Shown piece by piece: positions 41,894 through 51,055 of a stretch of 56,670 bases of DNA (position 1 is the first letter of the stretch; each line of letters begins with the position of its first letter). Position numbers and translations under genes: made by a program. The stretch is from contig NZ_BBNN01000048.1 of assembly GCF_000829695.1 (NCBI RefSeq), forward strand, positions 1-56,670. Reading direction: 5' to 3'. A model generated the notes under the pieces. That model did not search any database, was not told the origin of the DNA, and saw only the letters and a list, made by a program, of their open reading frames with translations. Source of the stretch: Streptomyces sp. NBRC 110035. GTDB taxonomy: Bacteria; Actinomycetota; Actinomycetes; Streptomycetales; Streptomycetaceae.

Positions 41894-43687
41894 GTGTCAT
41901 CGAGCAGCGAACCCGGCGGGGAGACGGTCGAGGCGGCACGGCGCGGCGACCTGCGGGCCCAGGACGAACTCGTCGCCGCCTACCTCCCGCTGGTCTACAA
42001 CATCGTGGGCCGGGCCCTGAACGGGCACCCCGACGTCGAGGACGTGGTGCAGGAGACCATGCTCCGCGCCCTCGGCTCCCTCGGCTCGCTGAAGGACCCC
42101 GGACGCTTCCGGTCCTGGCTGGTCGCCATCACCATGAACCAGATACGCCACCACTGGCGCAGCGAGAACGACAGCCGGTCGGGGCCGGTCCGGTCGGGCC
42201 TGCACGACGCGCACGACGTCGCCGACCCCGGTGCCGACTTCGTGGACCTGACGATCCTGCGGCTCGGCCTGGAGGGCCAGCGGCGCGAGGCCGCCGAGGC
42301 CACCCGCTGGCTGGACCCCGACGACCAGGCGCTGCTGTCGCTGTGGTGGCTGGAGGCGGCGGGCGAGCTGACCCGGGCGGAGGTCGCCGCCGCGCTGGAG
42401 CTGCCGCCGCAGCACACCGCGGTACGCGTGCAGCGGATGAAGGCGCAGCTGGAGACGGCCCGGCTGGTGGTACGGGCACTGTCCGCGCGGCCGCGCTGCG
42501 TCCTGCTGGACGACATCACCGCGGCCTGGGACGGCGTCCCCTCGGCCCTGTGGCGCAAGCGCATCGCACGGCACGCCCGGGACTGCACGGTCTGCGCGGG
42601 CTTCCAGTCGGGGCTGGTCCCGGCGGAGGGCCTGCTGGTCGGGCTGGGGCTGGTGCCGGTCGCTGCGGGCCTGCTCGCCGCTCTCGGCGCCGGGACGGCG
42701 GAGGCGGCGCCGATGTCCTTCGCCGGCCACGCGGCGGCGGGACCGGGGGAGACACCGGGGGCGTACGGGGACGCGGCGACGGAGCCGTACGGGGACACGG
42801 GCGGCCCGGAGCCCGCCGGCTCCCCGGCCGGGCCCCTCGGGACGGTGGAGGTGGGCCGACGCCGTGCGGGCCGCGGCGCGGACCGCCGGACCGGCGGCCC
42901 CGCGGGCAGCCGCGCGCAGAGCCGCGCACGCAGGCGGCGGAGCCGGAACATCACGGCCGTGGTCGCGGCGCTGCTGGTCACCGGCGGTGCGATATCCGGG
43001 TGGGCCCTCCTGACGCCGGACGGTGAGGCGGACAAGGTGCAGTCGGCCTCGGAGGGAGCCCCGAAAGCCACGGCACCGGATCCCTCGTCGCCGAAACCCT
43101 CCACCTCGGCCTCGGCCTCGCCCTCGCCCTCCGCTTCCGCCCCGTCCTCGGCCTCCGCCTCACCGGACGCGTCGCGGGAGCCGAAGTCCTCACCCACACC
43201 GAGCGCCGACACGTCCCGTACGAAGTCCGTCGCCCCGGCCCCCGTACAGCCCGAGAGGACGACGACGCGCCCCCAGGCGGCACCGACCACCGGGTCCGCG
43301 CCCGCGGCCGCTCCGGGAGGCGGCAACGCCGCCGAGGTCCTGTCCCTCACCAACGCCGAGCGGTCCGAAGCAGGGTGCTCACCGGTGACGCTCGACGACC
43401 GCCTGAACAAGGCGGCCCAGCTGCACAGCGAGGACATGTCCGCCAACGACTACTTCTCCCACACCGGGCAGAACGGCAGCAGTTTCGTCGACCGGATCAC
43501 CGCGCAGGGCCACCCGAGCCCGGGTGCCGAGAACATCGCCCGCGGCCAGAGCTCCGCCGCGAGCGTCATGGAGTCGTGGATGAACTCCGAGGGCCACCGC
43601 GCGAACATCCTCAACTGCTCGCTGAAGACGATGGGCGTGGGCGTGGTCACGAGCGACTGGACGTGGACCCAGGTCTTCGGCCGCTGA
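41894..43687 (+). CDS. ECF-type sigma factor fused to a CAP/SCP domain
   Basis: A 597-residue chimeric protein. Sigma region 2 is at about 12-85 (YLPLVYNIVGRALNGHPDVEDVVQETML), region 4 at about 140-190, then an HARDCTVCAGF motif. A hydrophobic stretch (about 245-268) and a second, clearer membrane helix (about 350-372, ITAVVAALLVTGGAISGWAL) follow. A long Ser/Pro/Thr linker leads to a C-terminal CAP/SCP1 domain (about 478-597) with DYFSHTGQNG, AENIARGQ and NSEGHRANILN. A DNA-binding-type sigma factor tied to an exported-type domain implies surface sensing or release by proteolysis. GTG 41894 is the start. Confidence 0.9.
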   Translation: MSSSSEPGGETVEAARRGDLRAQDELVAAYLPLVYNIVGRALNGHPDVEDVVQETMLRALGSLGSLKDPGRFRSWLVAITMNQIRHHWRSENDSRSGPVRSGLHDAHDVADPGADFVDLTILRLGLEGQRREAAEATRWLDPDDQALLSLWWLEAAGELTRAEVAAALELPPQHTAVRVQRMKAQLETARLVVRALSARPRCVLLDDITAAWDGVPSALWRKRIARHARDCTVCAGFQSGLVPAEGLLVGLGLVPVAAGLLAALGAGTAEAAPMSFAGHAAAGPGETPGAYGDAATEPYGDTGGPEPAGSPAGPLGTVEVGRRRAGRGADRRTGGPAGSRAQSRARRRRSRNITAVVAALLVTGGAISGWALLTPDGEADKVQSASEGAPKATAPDPSSPKPSTSASASPSPSASAPSSASASPDASREPKSSPTPSADTSRTKSVAPAPVQPERTTTRPQAAPTTGSAPAAAPGGGNAAEVLSLTNAERSEAGCSPVTLDDRLNKAAQLHSEDMSANDYFSHTGQNGSSFVDRITAQGHPSPGAENIARGQSSAASVMESWMNSEGHRANILNCSLKTMGVGVVTSDWTWTQVFGR

Positions 43688-43723
43688 CCCCCGGCACCCC
43701 GGCCGCCCCGGCGTGGTCGGCGG

Positions 43724-44821
43724 TCAGGGCATGCCGCTGGCCTCGATGATCATGGCGGTGAGGGCCTCGGGGCCGCTCTCGGCCAGCTTCTGGCGCTGGC
43801 GGTCCGCCCCCGTGCCCTGCTGCAGCAGCCGGTGGACCAGTGAGGTCACCTCGCGGCTGTCGCCGGTCTCCTCCAGGGCGGGGCCGACATGCTCCAGAAG
43901 TCCGTACACGGCGTCCCCCGCCCGCCGGCGCCGGCCGCGCGGATCGACCAGCTCACCGCTCAGTCCGTGGCGCGCGGCCTGCCACATCGCCGCGTCCACC
44001 AGTTCCGGAGCGGGATCCGGCTCCTCGACGCCGTCGGCCGCCTCGCGCAGGGCGGTGTCGACCAGGGCACGCAGCAGCCCGGCGAACATCACTGCCTCGT
44101 CCGTGCGCAGCTGGACGTCGAGGCAGCGGATCTCGACGGTGGGGTAGTCCTCGGACAGACGTGCCTGCCAGTACAGCTGGCCGGTGTCGCCGATCACCCC
44201 GGCCGCCAGCAGACGGCGTATCCGTGTGTCGTAATCCGTGTCGTCGGCGAAGCGCGGCGGGATGCCACTGACCGGCCAGCGGCCGAAGACGACGGTGCGC
44301 CAGCTGGCGAAACCGGTGTCGTCGCCCTCCCACAGGGGGGAGTTCGCCGACATGGCGGTCAGGACCGGCAGCCAGACGCGGATCCGGTTCAGTACCTGCA
44401 CGCCGACGTGCCGGTCGGGGACGCCGACGTGGACGTGCATGCCGTTGACCAGTTGCTCGGCCACCAGCTGCGGGGCCTGCTGCTGGAGGGCCCGGTAGCG
44501 GGCCTGGTCGGTGACAGGGACCGACAGCGCCTCGCGCAGCGGTGGCGTGCCGCTCGCCACGATCCGGCAGCCGTGCGCCTCCGCGGCCCCGGCCACGGCG
44601 TGCCGCAGACGCAGCAGATGCCCGCCGACCTCCTCCAGCGTGCTGCACACCGGGGTGGCCACTTCGATCTGCGCCTGCAGCAGCTCCGACTGGATCTCCC
44701 GAGCGGTGACGAACGGCTTCACGCCGGCCGCGGCCCGCACCTTCTCCGCGCGTGGCGCCGGCCGGCCGGTGACCGGCTCCACCAGCATGTACTCCTCTTC
44801 CACACCGATGGTCGTGGTCAT
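43724..44821 (-). CDS. ybdK: GCS2-family carboxylate-amine ligase (YbdK type)
   Basis: A 365-residue glutamate-cysteine ligase-like enzyme. MTTTIGVEEEYMLVEPVTG is the family N-terminus, ELLQAQIEVATPVCSTLEEV follows, NGMHVHVGVPDRHVGV is the metal/active-site region, and TVEIRCLDVQLRTDEAV is the late signature. E. coli YbdK has weak glutamate-cysteine ligase activity. Streptomyces makes mycothiol, so the true substrate here is unclear. ATG 44821 is used; the frame extends 12 codons further. It ends 36 bp from the sigma/CAP gene, convergent. Confidence 0.9.
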   Translation of the reverse strand: MTTTIGVEEEYMLVEPVTGRPAPRAEKVRAAAGVKPFVTAREIQSELLQAQIEVATPVCSTLEEVGGHLLRLRHAVAGAAEAHGCRIVASGTPPLREALSVPVTDQARYRALQQQAPQLVAEQLVNGMHVHVGVPDRHVGVQVLNRIRVWLPVLTAMSANSPLWEGDDTGFASWRTVVFGRWPVSGIPPRFADDTDYDTRIRRLLAAGVIGDTGQLYWQARLSEDYPTVEIRCLDVQLRTDEAVMFAGLLRALVDTALREAADGVEEPDPAPELVDAAMWQAARHGLSGELVDPRGRRRRAGDAVYGLLEHVGPALEETGDSREVTSLVHRLLQQGTGADRQRQKLAESGPEALTAMIIEASGMP

Positions 44822-45011
44822 GACCGGCCTTTCGTCACTGCAGCGCGGCGCCTCCACGGTCGTGGACGCGTTCCGGACCGAACGTCACCGCTCGCCCCCG
44901 GACCTATCGCCGTCTGCCCAGCGGAGCTCGTAAAATGCCACTGGCGTGCCTGCTCGAGCCTGGTGCGACCGGTCCGCATCCACGACCGGGCCCGCCCTCC
45001 CCTTACGGAAT

Positions 45012-45219
45012 CCGGCTCAGGGCCACACCAGGCAGTACGCCTGATGCCCCGCCTCGTGCAGCCGGTGCGAGAAGTCCTGCCACTCGTGCAGCGATTGAAG
45101 GACGCGGGCCGCTGACCTGGGGAATGCCGGCGAAGAACGAACTGACCTGCGAAAACACGTCTCCGTAGTTCTCACCTGTCAACGCTGATTTCCAGGCTCA
45201 TGTGCCCTGGACGTGCCCT
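45012..45219. repeat. 208-bp direct repeat, left copy (att-like)
   Basis: This segment aligns without gaps to 52434-52641. The first 56 bases (45012-45067) are identical; the rest is clearly similar with scattered mismatches, ending in paired TGTGCCCT-like octamers (45201-45208 and 45212-45219). On the minus strand both copies encode SLHEWQDFSHRLHEAGHQAY and a stop, perhaps the tail of a lost gene. It fills most of the 357-bp gap 44822-45178; the rest of that gap shows nothing else. The repeat runs into the 3' end of the nicotinamidase gene. Confidence 0.88.
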
Positions 45220-45826
45220 CGCGCTGACGCTGAGCCTCCGCGACCACCGGCGTACCGGACAGTTCGACCCCCGCTCGCCGGAGTGCGTCGCGGGCCTGCT
45301 CGATCGTGTCGTGGTTCACGCCGGCGGTCAGGTCCAGCAGGACCCGGGTGGTGAATCCCGCTGCGGCGGCGTCCAGGGCGGTGGCCTTCACGCAGTGGTC
45401 GGTGGCGATACCGACGACGTCCACGGCGGTGACGCCCTGCTCCCGCAGCCACACGGTCATCTCCGTCCCGTCTTCGGCGGCGCCTTCGAAACCGCTGTAG
45501 GCGGCCTCGTAGGCGCCCTTGTAGAAGACGGCGTCGACGGCTCCGGCGTGTACGGCGGGGAGGAAGTCCGGGTGGAAGTCGGAGCCTTGCGTGCCGGCCA
45601 CGCAGTGCACGGGCCAGGAGGTCTTGAAGTCGGGGGTGTCGGAGAAATGGTCCCCGGGGTCGATGTGGTGGTCGCGGGTTGCCACGACGTGCTGGTACCC
45701 GGCCCCCGCCGCGCGCCCGACCAGGTCACGCACCTTCACGGCGATCTCGGCGCCACCTGCCACGGCGACACTGCCGCCCTCGCAGAAGTCGTTCTGCACG
45801 TCCACCACGATCAGTGCTCGTCCCAT
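45179..45826 (-). CDS. pncA: Nicotinamidase (isochorismatase-like)
   Basis: A 215-residue cysteine hydrolase converting nicotinamide to nicotinate and ammonia for NAD salvage. The catalytic triad is visible as Asp9 (IVVDVQNDF), Lys103 (VFYKGAYE) and Cys145 (ATDHCVKATALDA). The metal ligands are in RDHHIDPGDHF. ATG 45826 is chosen. The protein seems to have lost its own stop: after ELSGTPVV the last roughly 17 residues (to HEPGNQR) are encoded by the direct repeat, so the 3' end was altered by recombination. Beyond the tail it looks functional. Confidence 0.88.
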   Translation of the reverse strand: MGRALIVVDVQNDFCEGGSVAVAGGAEIAVKVRDLVGRAAGAGYQHVVATRDHHIDPGDHFSDTPDFKTSWPVHCVAGTQGSDFHPDFLPAVHAGAVDAVFYKGAYEAAYSGFEGAAEDGTEMTVWLREQGVTAVDVVGIATDHCVKATALDAAAAGFTTRVLLDLTAGVNHDTIEQARDALRRAGVELSGTPVVAEAQRQREGTSRAHEPGNQR

Positions 45827-45857
45827 GTTCCTGTCCTTCGGTTCGGCGTTCACGGAT

Positions 45858-46766
45858 CTACTGCTCGCCTCCGGCAGCCGGCCGCGGCGTCTCGTAGACG
45901 TAGGTGAGGGCGGTGTCCAGGAGGTGGCGCAGCTGGGCCGGTGTCGGGGCGACGGCGGTGGCGATGAGGGCCCGGGGATCGGCGAGAGGGGTCAGTACGG
46001 CGTGTCCCTCTGCCGGATCGTCGCCGATGACGTGCGGCTCCTGGGGCGTGCCCAGTCCTGGATCGACCAGGAGGAACTGCCCGGCCGCCCGGTGGGGTCC
46101 GAGGATGGCGGGGCCGTCCCACGCCGGCGCCGGGTAGCCGTAGGCGGTGTGCTGGTCGAGGAGCGGTCGTCCGCCGCGGCGTACGGTCAGGCGGGTGGTG
46201 AGGTGGCCCGGCGGTTCGCCCGAGCGGCCCAGGAGCTGTTCCTCCCGCATCAGCAGGCGGGAGGTGGGGGCGAGGTCCACGGCGAACGTCTGGTGCAGGG
46301 TGCTGCCCCGGGTACTGATCAGGGGCTCGGGCAGCCAGTGCAAGGACGCGTCGTCGTCCACCCTGATCCGTACGTCGTACGTCGCCGGTGCGGTGGTGGG
46401 GCCGCGCAGGGCGATGGTGGCGGCTGCGCCGGTCACCTCCAGCCGGACGCATGTCTCGGCGGTGATGTCGAGGGCGAGCCGGTCTCCGCCGAGCGGCGCG
46501 CTCATCGCGCCGAGGACGCAGACACGCGCCTGCTCTCCGCGGGCCCGTAACCGGCGCAGGTGGAAGGGACCGTCGCTGTGGAGGAGAGGGACCGTCGTGG
46601 TGCGGCCGTTGTGGGTGGCCCGGATGCGGGCGGTGGCGGTGACTCCGGACGGGTGTGCCAGGGCGGGTCCGGCGGAGCGCCGGCCGTGTGGGCCACCGGC
46701 GGCCCGGAGGGGCTCGTCGGCCGGCGCCGGGATCACGGCCGACGTCTGCGCGGTGGTGACGTTCAC
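45858..46766 (-). CDS. ureD: Urease accessory protein UreD
   Basis: A 302-residue UreD/UreH-family scaffold that binds apo-urease with UreF and UreG during nickel insertion. The N-terminal roughly 60 residues are divergent, then family-like segments follow: PLGGDRLALDITAETCVRLEVTG, LHWLPEPLISTRGSTLHQTF and REEQLLGRSGEPPGHL. The start GTG 46766 overlaps the ureG stop (GTGA), so it is coupled. It is the last gene of the urease cluster and ends 31 bp before the nicotinamidase start on the same strand. Confidence 0.87.
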   Translation of the reverse strand: MNVTTAQTSAVIPAPADEPLRAAGGPHGRRSAGPALAHPSGVTATARIRATHNGRTTTVPLLHSDGPFHLRRLRARGEQARVCVLGAMSAPLGGDRLALDITAETCVRLEVTGAAATIALRGPTTAPATYDVRIRVDDDASLHWLPEPLISTRGSTLHQTFAVDLAPTSRLLMREEQLLGRSGEPPGHLTTRLTVRRGGRPLLDQHTAYGYPAPAWDGPAILGPHRAAGQFLLVDPGLGTPQEPHVIGDDPAEGHAVLTPLADPRALIATAVAPTPAQLRHLLDTALTYVYETPRPAAGGEQ

Positions 46767-47461
46767 CGGGTGGATCCGGCGGCGTGCCAGGCGGCAAGGC
46801 AGCCGGTGACCCAGTCGGCGACCGGTTGGACGCCGTCAGGCGTGGTGAGGCTGGTGAAGGCGTAGGGCAGGTCCTTGCGCTGCTTGCGGGTGTCGGCCCT
46901 CATGGTGTCCAGGTCGACGCCGACGTAGGGGGCCAGGTCGGTCTTGTTGACGACGAGGAGGTCGGCGGTGGTGATGCCGGGGCCGCCCTTGCGGGGGATG
47001 TCGTCGCCGCTGGCCACGTCGATGACGAAGACCTGGGTGTCGACGAGTCCGCGGGAGAAGGTCGCGGTGAGGTTGTCTCCGCCGGACTCGATGAGGATCA
47101 GGTCGAGCGGGTGCAGGGTCTGCTCGAGTTCCTCGACCGCTTCGAGGTTGGCGGAGATGTCGTCGCGGATGGCGGTGTGCGGGCACGCTCCGGTCTCCAC
47201 GGCGGTGATCCGCTCGGGCGGCAGGACGGCCTCGCGGCGCAGGAAGGCGGCGTCCTCCTGGGTGTAGATGTCGTTGGTGACCACGGCGATGGAGAGCCGG
47301 TCGCGCAGGGTGCGGCACAGGGCGGCCACGGTCGCGGTCTTGCCCGAGCCGACGGGTCCGCCGAAGCCGATGCGCAGCGCGCGGCGGCTGCCGTCGGCGA
47401 GCAGCGGTTCGGCGCTGTGGGTGTGGCGGTGCGGCATGGTCACGGGGGGGTCGAGATGCAC
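46763..47461 (-). CDS. ureG: Urease accessory GTPase UreG
   Basis: A 232-residue SIMIBI GTPase delivering nickel to urease. The P-loop is IGFGGPVGSGKTATVAAL, the nickel-binding CPH motif is in ETGACPHTAIRDDIS, and LILIESGGDNLTATFS and LLVVNKTDLA complete the GTPase set. A short His-containing N-terminus (MPHRHTHSAE) may also bind nickel. GTG 47461 is the start, though an in-frame ATG 24 nt inside (MPHRHTH) is possible. It follows ureF by 30 bp. Confidence 0.94.
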   Translation of the reverse strand: MHLDPPVTMPHRHTHSAEPLLADGSRRALRIGFGGPVGSGKTATVAALCRTLRDRLSIAVVTNDIYTQEDAAFLRREAVLPPERITAVETGACPHTAIRDDISANLEAVEELEQTLHPLDLILIESGGDNLTATFSRGLVDTQVFVIDVASGDDIPRKGGPGITTADLLVVNKTDLAPYVGVDLDTMRADTRKQRKDLPYAFTSLTTPDGVQPVADWVTGCLAAWHAAGSTR

Positions 47462-47491
47462 AGGGATGCTCCAGGCAACGGTCAGGGCTGG

Positions 47492-48166
47492 TCAGGAGGC
47501 GAAGAGCCGGACGGTCCAGGCGGCGTGCTGCTCACCGGTGATGTCCAGCAGGGGAGCGGAGGCGGCGGGCAGGGCGGCGACCCCCTCCGTCGCCACCCGC
47601 CCCGCCGCGTCGGCCGCGGTGTCGGCGACGGTGTCGAGTTCGTCGGCGAGCCGCGCCAGGACGCCGGTGGCGTCGAACGGGTCGAGGCTCAGCAGGCGCA
47701 CCGCGGCGGTCGCCGGACCGCCCACGCTCTCGTAGGCGGCGGCCTGTGCGGCGTCGAGTGAAGTGAGTCCGGCGGCGCGGGCGGTGACGCCGAGCACGAC
47801 CGGCTGGTGGGCGCCCTGGGGCCGATGCCGGGCGAGGCGGTCGAGGTCGGTGCTGGGCCAGGTGGCCCGGGCCGCGCGCATCAGTTGTCGGCCCAGGCGG
47901 CGTGCGATGTGGCGCAGGGCCGGTACGGGGGTGCGGGTGTCGGCGGCCTCGTCCAGGGCGAGGGCGTCGTAGCCGTCGGCGGCGGCTGAGGCGAGACCGG
48001 CCGCGACCAGTCCTGCGGTGTGCAGCCGCCCCCGGCAGAACGCCTCCAGGCTCGCGGTGTCGTGGACCCGGCCGGAGGCGACGGCGGCCTCCATGCCGCC
48101 GGAATGGGCGTGCCCGCCGGCGGGGAAGCGGCCGTCGGCCAGGACGAGCAGGGCAGTGCGGCTCAT
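47492..48166 (-). CDS. ureF: Urease accessory protein UreF
   Basis: A 224-residue all-helical UreF protein, which regulates the UreG GTPase in the activation complex. The family start LLVLADGRFPAGGHAHSGGMEAAV is intact, and the helical core and C-terminal segment LSLDPFDATGVLARLADEL fit. ATG 48166 is used. It lies 51 bp after ureC. No ureE gene is present in the cluster. Confidence 0.9.
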   Translation of the reverse strand: MSRTALLVLADGRFPAGGHAHSGGMEAAVASGRVHDTASLEAFCRGRLHTAGLVAAGLASAAADGYDALALDEAADTRTPVPALRHIARRLGRQLMRAARATWPSTDLDRLARHRPQGAHQPVVLGVTARAAGLTSLDAAQAAAYESVGGPATAAVRLLSLDPFDATGVLARLADELDTVADTAADAAGRVATEGVAALPAASAPLLDITGEQHAAWTVRLFAS

Positions 48167-48217
48167 GGGGTGGCGGGACCGCCTTTCGCGAGGAGGTGCT
48201 GGGGCCGGCCGGGGTGG

Positions 48218-50056
48218 TCAGAAAAGGAAGTACCGCTGTGCCAGGGGCAGCTCGGTGGCGTAGTTCCGTCCGACTTCCTGCCCGTCGACCGTGGTGCGGA
48301 CGTCGGAGGTGGTGGCGCCGCCGATGGTGACGTCGAAGGTGTCGGGGTCGACCTCGATCTTCGGGACGCCGTTGTTGTGGACCATGTCGGCCTTGGTGAC
48401 CTCCCGCGTGGAGCGGATCGCGCGCAGGGGCTTGAGCAGCCCGATCGCGGGGAGTTCGCCGTCGAGGGCGGCCTCGGCCACGAAGTTGAAGGAGTTCGCC
48501 GCCGGGGCGCGGCCCTGGAATCCCCAGACGGGGCGCGGGAGGTAGGGCTGCGGGGTGGGGATGGAGGCGTTGGCGTCGCCGATCTGGGCGTAGGAGATCT
48601 GGCCGCCCTTGATGACCATGTGCGGCTTGACGCCGAAGAACTTCGGCTCCCACAGCACCAGGTCGGCGAGTTTGCCGGCCTCGACGGAGCCGACCTCGTG
48701 GTCGATGCCGTGGGTGATGGCCGGGTTGATCGTGTACTTGGCGACGTAGCGGCGGGCACGGAAGTTGTCCGCGTGCGCGTCGTCCTCGCGCAGGTGGCCG
48801 TAACGGGACTTCATGACGTGCGCCGTCTGCCAGGTCCGCATGATCATCTCGCCGATGCGGCCCATGGCCTGGGCATCGGAGGACATCATCGAGATGGCGC
48901 CCATGTCGTGCAGCAGGTCCTCTGCGGCCATGGTGGAGGGCCGGATCCGGGAGTCGGCGAACGCCATGTCCGCCTCGACCTCAGGATTGAGGTGATGGCA
49001 CACGATCATCATGTCGACGTGCTCCTTGACGGTGTTGACCGTGAAGGGCCGGGTCGGGTTCGTCGACGCGGGCAGCACGTTCGGCTTGCTCGCGAGGCCG
49101 ATCATGTCGGGGGCGTGGCCACCGCCGGCGCCCTCGATGTGGAAGACGTGCAGGCTGCGGTACTTGGCCTTCTTGGCCTTGCGGTCCTTCTTGGTCGCGG
49201 CGAAGGTGCTCTGTACGAAGCCGGCCTCGTTCAGCGAGTCGGCGTGCAGCGCGACCTGGACACCGGTCTCCTCGCACACCGTCAGCGCGGCGTCGATCAC
49301 CGCCGGGGTGGCGCCCCAGTCCTCGTGGATCTTCAGGCCGAGGGCGCCGGCCGCGACCTGGTCGTGCAGCGCCTTCTTCGAGACGGTGCTGCCCTTGGCC
49401 AGCAGGCCGATGTTCACCGGGAAGGCGTCCAGCGCCTCGAAGGTCCGCTGGATGTGCCACTTGCCCGGCGTCACGGTGGTGGCCGTGCTGCCCTCGGCCG
49501 GGCCGGTTCCGCCACCGATCAGTGTCGTCACGCCCGACGCCACCGCCTCGTGGATCTGGTTCGGGCAGAGGAAGTGCACGTGGGTGTCGACGCCGCCCGC
49601 GGTCAGGATGCGTCCCTTGCCGGAGATCACCTCCGTCTCGGGGCCCACGACGAAGTCCGAGGCGCGCGGGTCGTCGTGGGGACGCGGCGTCATGGTCTCC
49701 GGGTTGTACGCCTTGCCGATGGCCCGGATGCGGCCGTCGCGCAGCCCGACGTCGGCCTTGACGACGCCCCAGTGGTCCAGGATCAGCGCACCGGTGATCA
49801 CGGTGTCCACCGGCTCGCGGGGGTCGTCGCGGGGGATGTGCGACTGGCCCATCGACTCACGGATCACCTTGCCGCCGCCGAAGACCATCTCGTCGCCGCT
49901 GCGCCCCGGCCCACCGCACCAGTCCGCTTCGATGCGCAGGACGAGACGGGTGTCGGCCAGCCTGACCCGGTCGCCGGCGGTCGGCCCGTACAGGTCGGCG
50001 TACCGGGAACGCAGCAGCGGGTCCCAGGGCCTGTCCTTCTCAGTCCTGTCCGGCAT
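48218..50056 (-). CDS. ureC: Urease catalytic subunit alpha
   Basis: A 612-residue urease alpha subunit splitting urea to ammonia and carbamate at a dinickel site. Nickel ligands are seen in GGVDTHVHF, the carbamylated-Lys motif GLKIHEDWG, ALHADSLNEAGF and FHIEGAGGGHAPDM. The flap Cys-His is in MIVCHHLNPEV, and SSDAQAMGRIGE carries the last Asp ligand. It is some 40 residues longer than usual: an extended N-terminus and a basic insert KKDRKAKKAK just before the FHIEGAGGGH motif. ATG 50056 overlaps the ureAB stop by 17 bp, so translation is coupled. Confidence 0.95.
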   Translation of the reverse strand: MPDRTEKDRPWDPLLRSRYADLYGPTAGDRVRLADTRLVLRIEADWCGGPGRSGDEMVFGGGKVIRESMGQSHIPRDDPREPVDTVITGALILDHWGVVKADVGLRDGRIRAIGKAYNPETMTPRPHDDPRASDFVVGPETEVISGKGRILTAGGVDTHVHFLCPNQIHEAVASGVTTLIGGGTGPAEGSTATTVTPGKWHIQRTFEALDAFPVNIGLLAKGSTVSKKALHDQVAAGALGLKIHEDWGATPAVIDAALTVCEETGVQVALHADSLNEAGFVQSTFAATKKDRKAKKAKYRSLHVFHIEGAGGGHAPDMIGLASKPNVLPASTNPTRPFTVNTVKEHVDMMIVCHHLNPEVEADMAFADSRIRPSTMAAEDLLHDMGAISMMSSDAQAMGRIGEMIMRTWQTAHVMKSRYGHLREDDAHADNFRARRYVAKYTINPAITHGIDHEVGSVEAGKLADLVLWEPKFFGVKPHMVIKGGQISYAQIGDANASIPTPQPYLPRPVWGFQGRAPAANSFNFVAEAALDGELPAIGLLKPLRAIRSTREVTKADMVHNNGVPKIEVDPDTFDVTIGGATTSDVRTTVDGQEVGRNYATELPLAQRYFLF

Positions 50057-50702
50057 CGAGGTGCTTCTCCTCTTCGCTCTTGTCGGCCTGGAGCCCGTGG
50101 ACGATCCGCTCGCCGGCGATCGGCACGAGCATCACGGTGCGCTTGTCACCGGGCTCGAACCGTTCGGACGTGCCGGACGGAATGTGCAGCCGCATTCCGT
50201 GGGCCGCCTCGCGACGGAACCTGAGTCCCTCGTTGGCCTCGGCGAAGTGGAAGTGGGACCCCACCTGGACCGGGCGGTCCTTGGGGTTGCGCACCACCAG
50301 CGGCACGGGCGTCGCGCCGTCGTTGAAGGCCACCCGGTGTTCGTCCTCGTCCGGCAGCAGTTCCGGCTTGCCGGGATGGACGTCCACCGTGGTGGACGCC
50401 TCGTCGAACGGCTTGCTGATGGTCACCAGCTTCGTGCCGTCCGGGAACGTCGCCTCGACCTGGACGTGGTCGACCATCTCCGGCACGCCGTCCATGACCT
50501 CGCTGCGCCGCAGCACATGCCGCCCGGACTCCATCACCGCGTCGACCGTCGCCCCGGCCCGCGCCTCCTCGAAGACATGCACCGTCAACAGCGCCATGAC
50601 TTCGGGATAGTTCAACAGCAGACCGCGTTCACGGCGTCGCCGGGCGACATCGGCCGCCACGTGGATCAACAAGCGCTCCTGCTCATGCGGAGTCAGGTGC
50701 AT
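50040..50702 (-). CDS. ureAB: Urease gamma/beta fusion subunit
   Basis: A 220-residue fusion of UreA (about 1-100: LTPHEQERLLIHVAADVARR, NYPEVMALLTVHVFEEARAG) with UreB (about 115-210: VGSHFHFAEANEGLRF, GTSERFEPGDKRTV). Fused ureAB genes are known in Streptomyces. ATG 50702 has AGGAGAGGGG just upstream. It is the first gene of ureAB-C-F-G-D, so the promoter should lie in 50703-51100. Confidence 0.93.
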   Translation of the reverse strand: MHLTPHEQERLLIHVAADVARRRRERGLLLNYPEVMALLTVHVFEEARAGATVDAVMESGRHVLRRSEVMDGVPEMVDHVQVEATFPDGTKLVTISKPFDEASTTVDVHPGKPELLPDEDEHRVAFNDGATPVPLVVRNPKDRPVQVGSHFHFAEANEGLRFRREAAHGMRLHIPSGTSERFEPGDKRTVMLVPIAGERIVHGLQADKSEEEKHLDAGQD

Positions 50703-51055
50703 GGTGGTCCCCCTCTCCTGGTCGTCGGGACCGATCATGAGGGAGGGCGGAGTCGACAGGCGGCGAAAACGGTGTGATCGACCCTGATGGAATGAACCGG
50801 AATCACGGGGTGCGTGCGGGGGGCGTGGGCGGACCGTGTGGCGTGCCCGCGCGCGGAGCGGTCTGCTGCCCGGCGCACTCACGAGCGGTCTCGGTGAGGG
50901 ATGGCCATCACCCCTGTGAGCAGGCAGCTTCGGGCCATACGGGTTCGGGTACCCGTCCACGAGGCGGGTGCCGGCACACCTGGCATCCGAAGGGTGGAGG
51001 CAGGTCTCCGGCTCTTTGAGGGCGGTCGCGGTCGGCTCGCGCTCCACGTGGTGTG

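Noticed and set aside
45012..45219. The direct repeats as insertion-sequence ends
   Set aside because: They are direct, not inverted, and there is no transposase between or beside them. The neighbouring recombinase is a tyrosine integrase.
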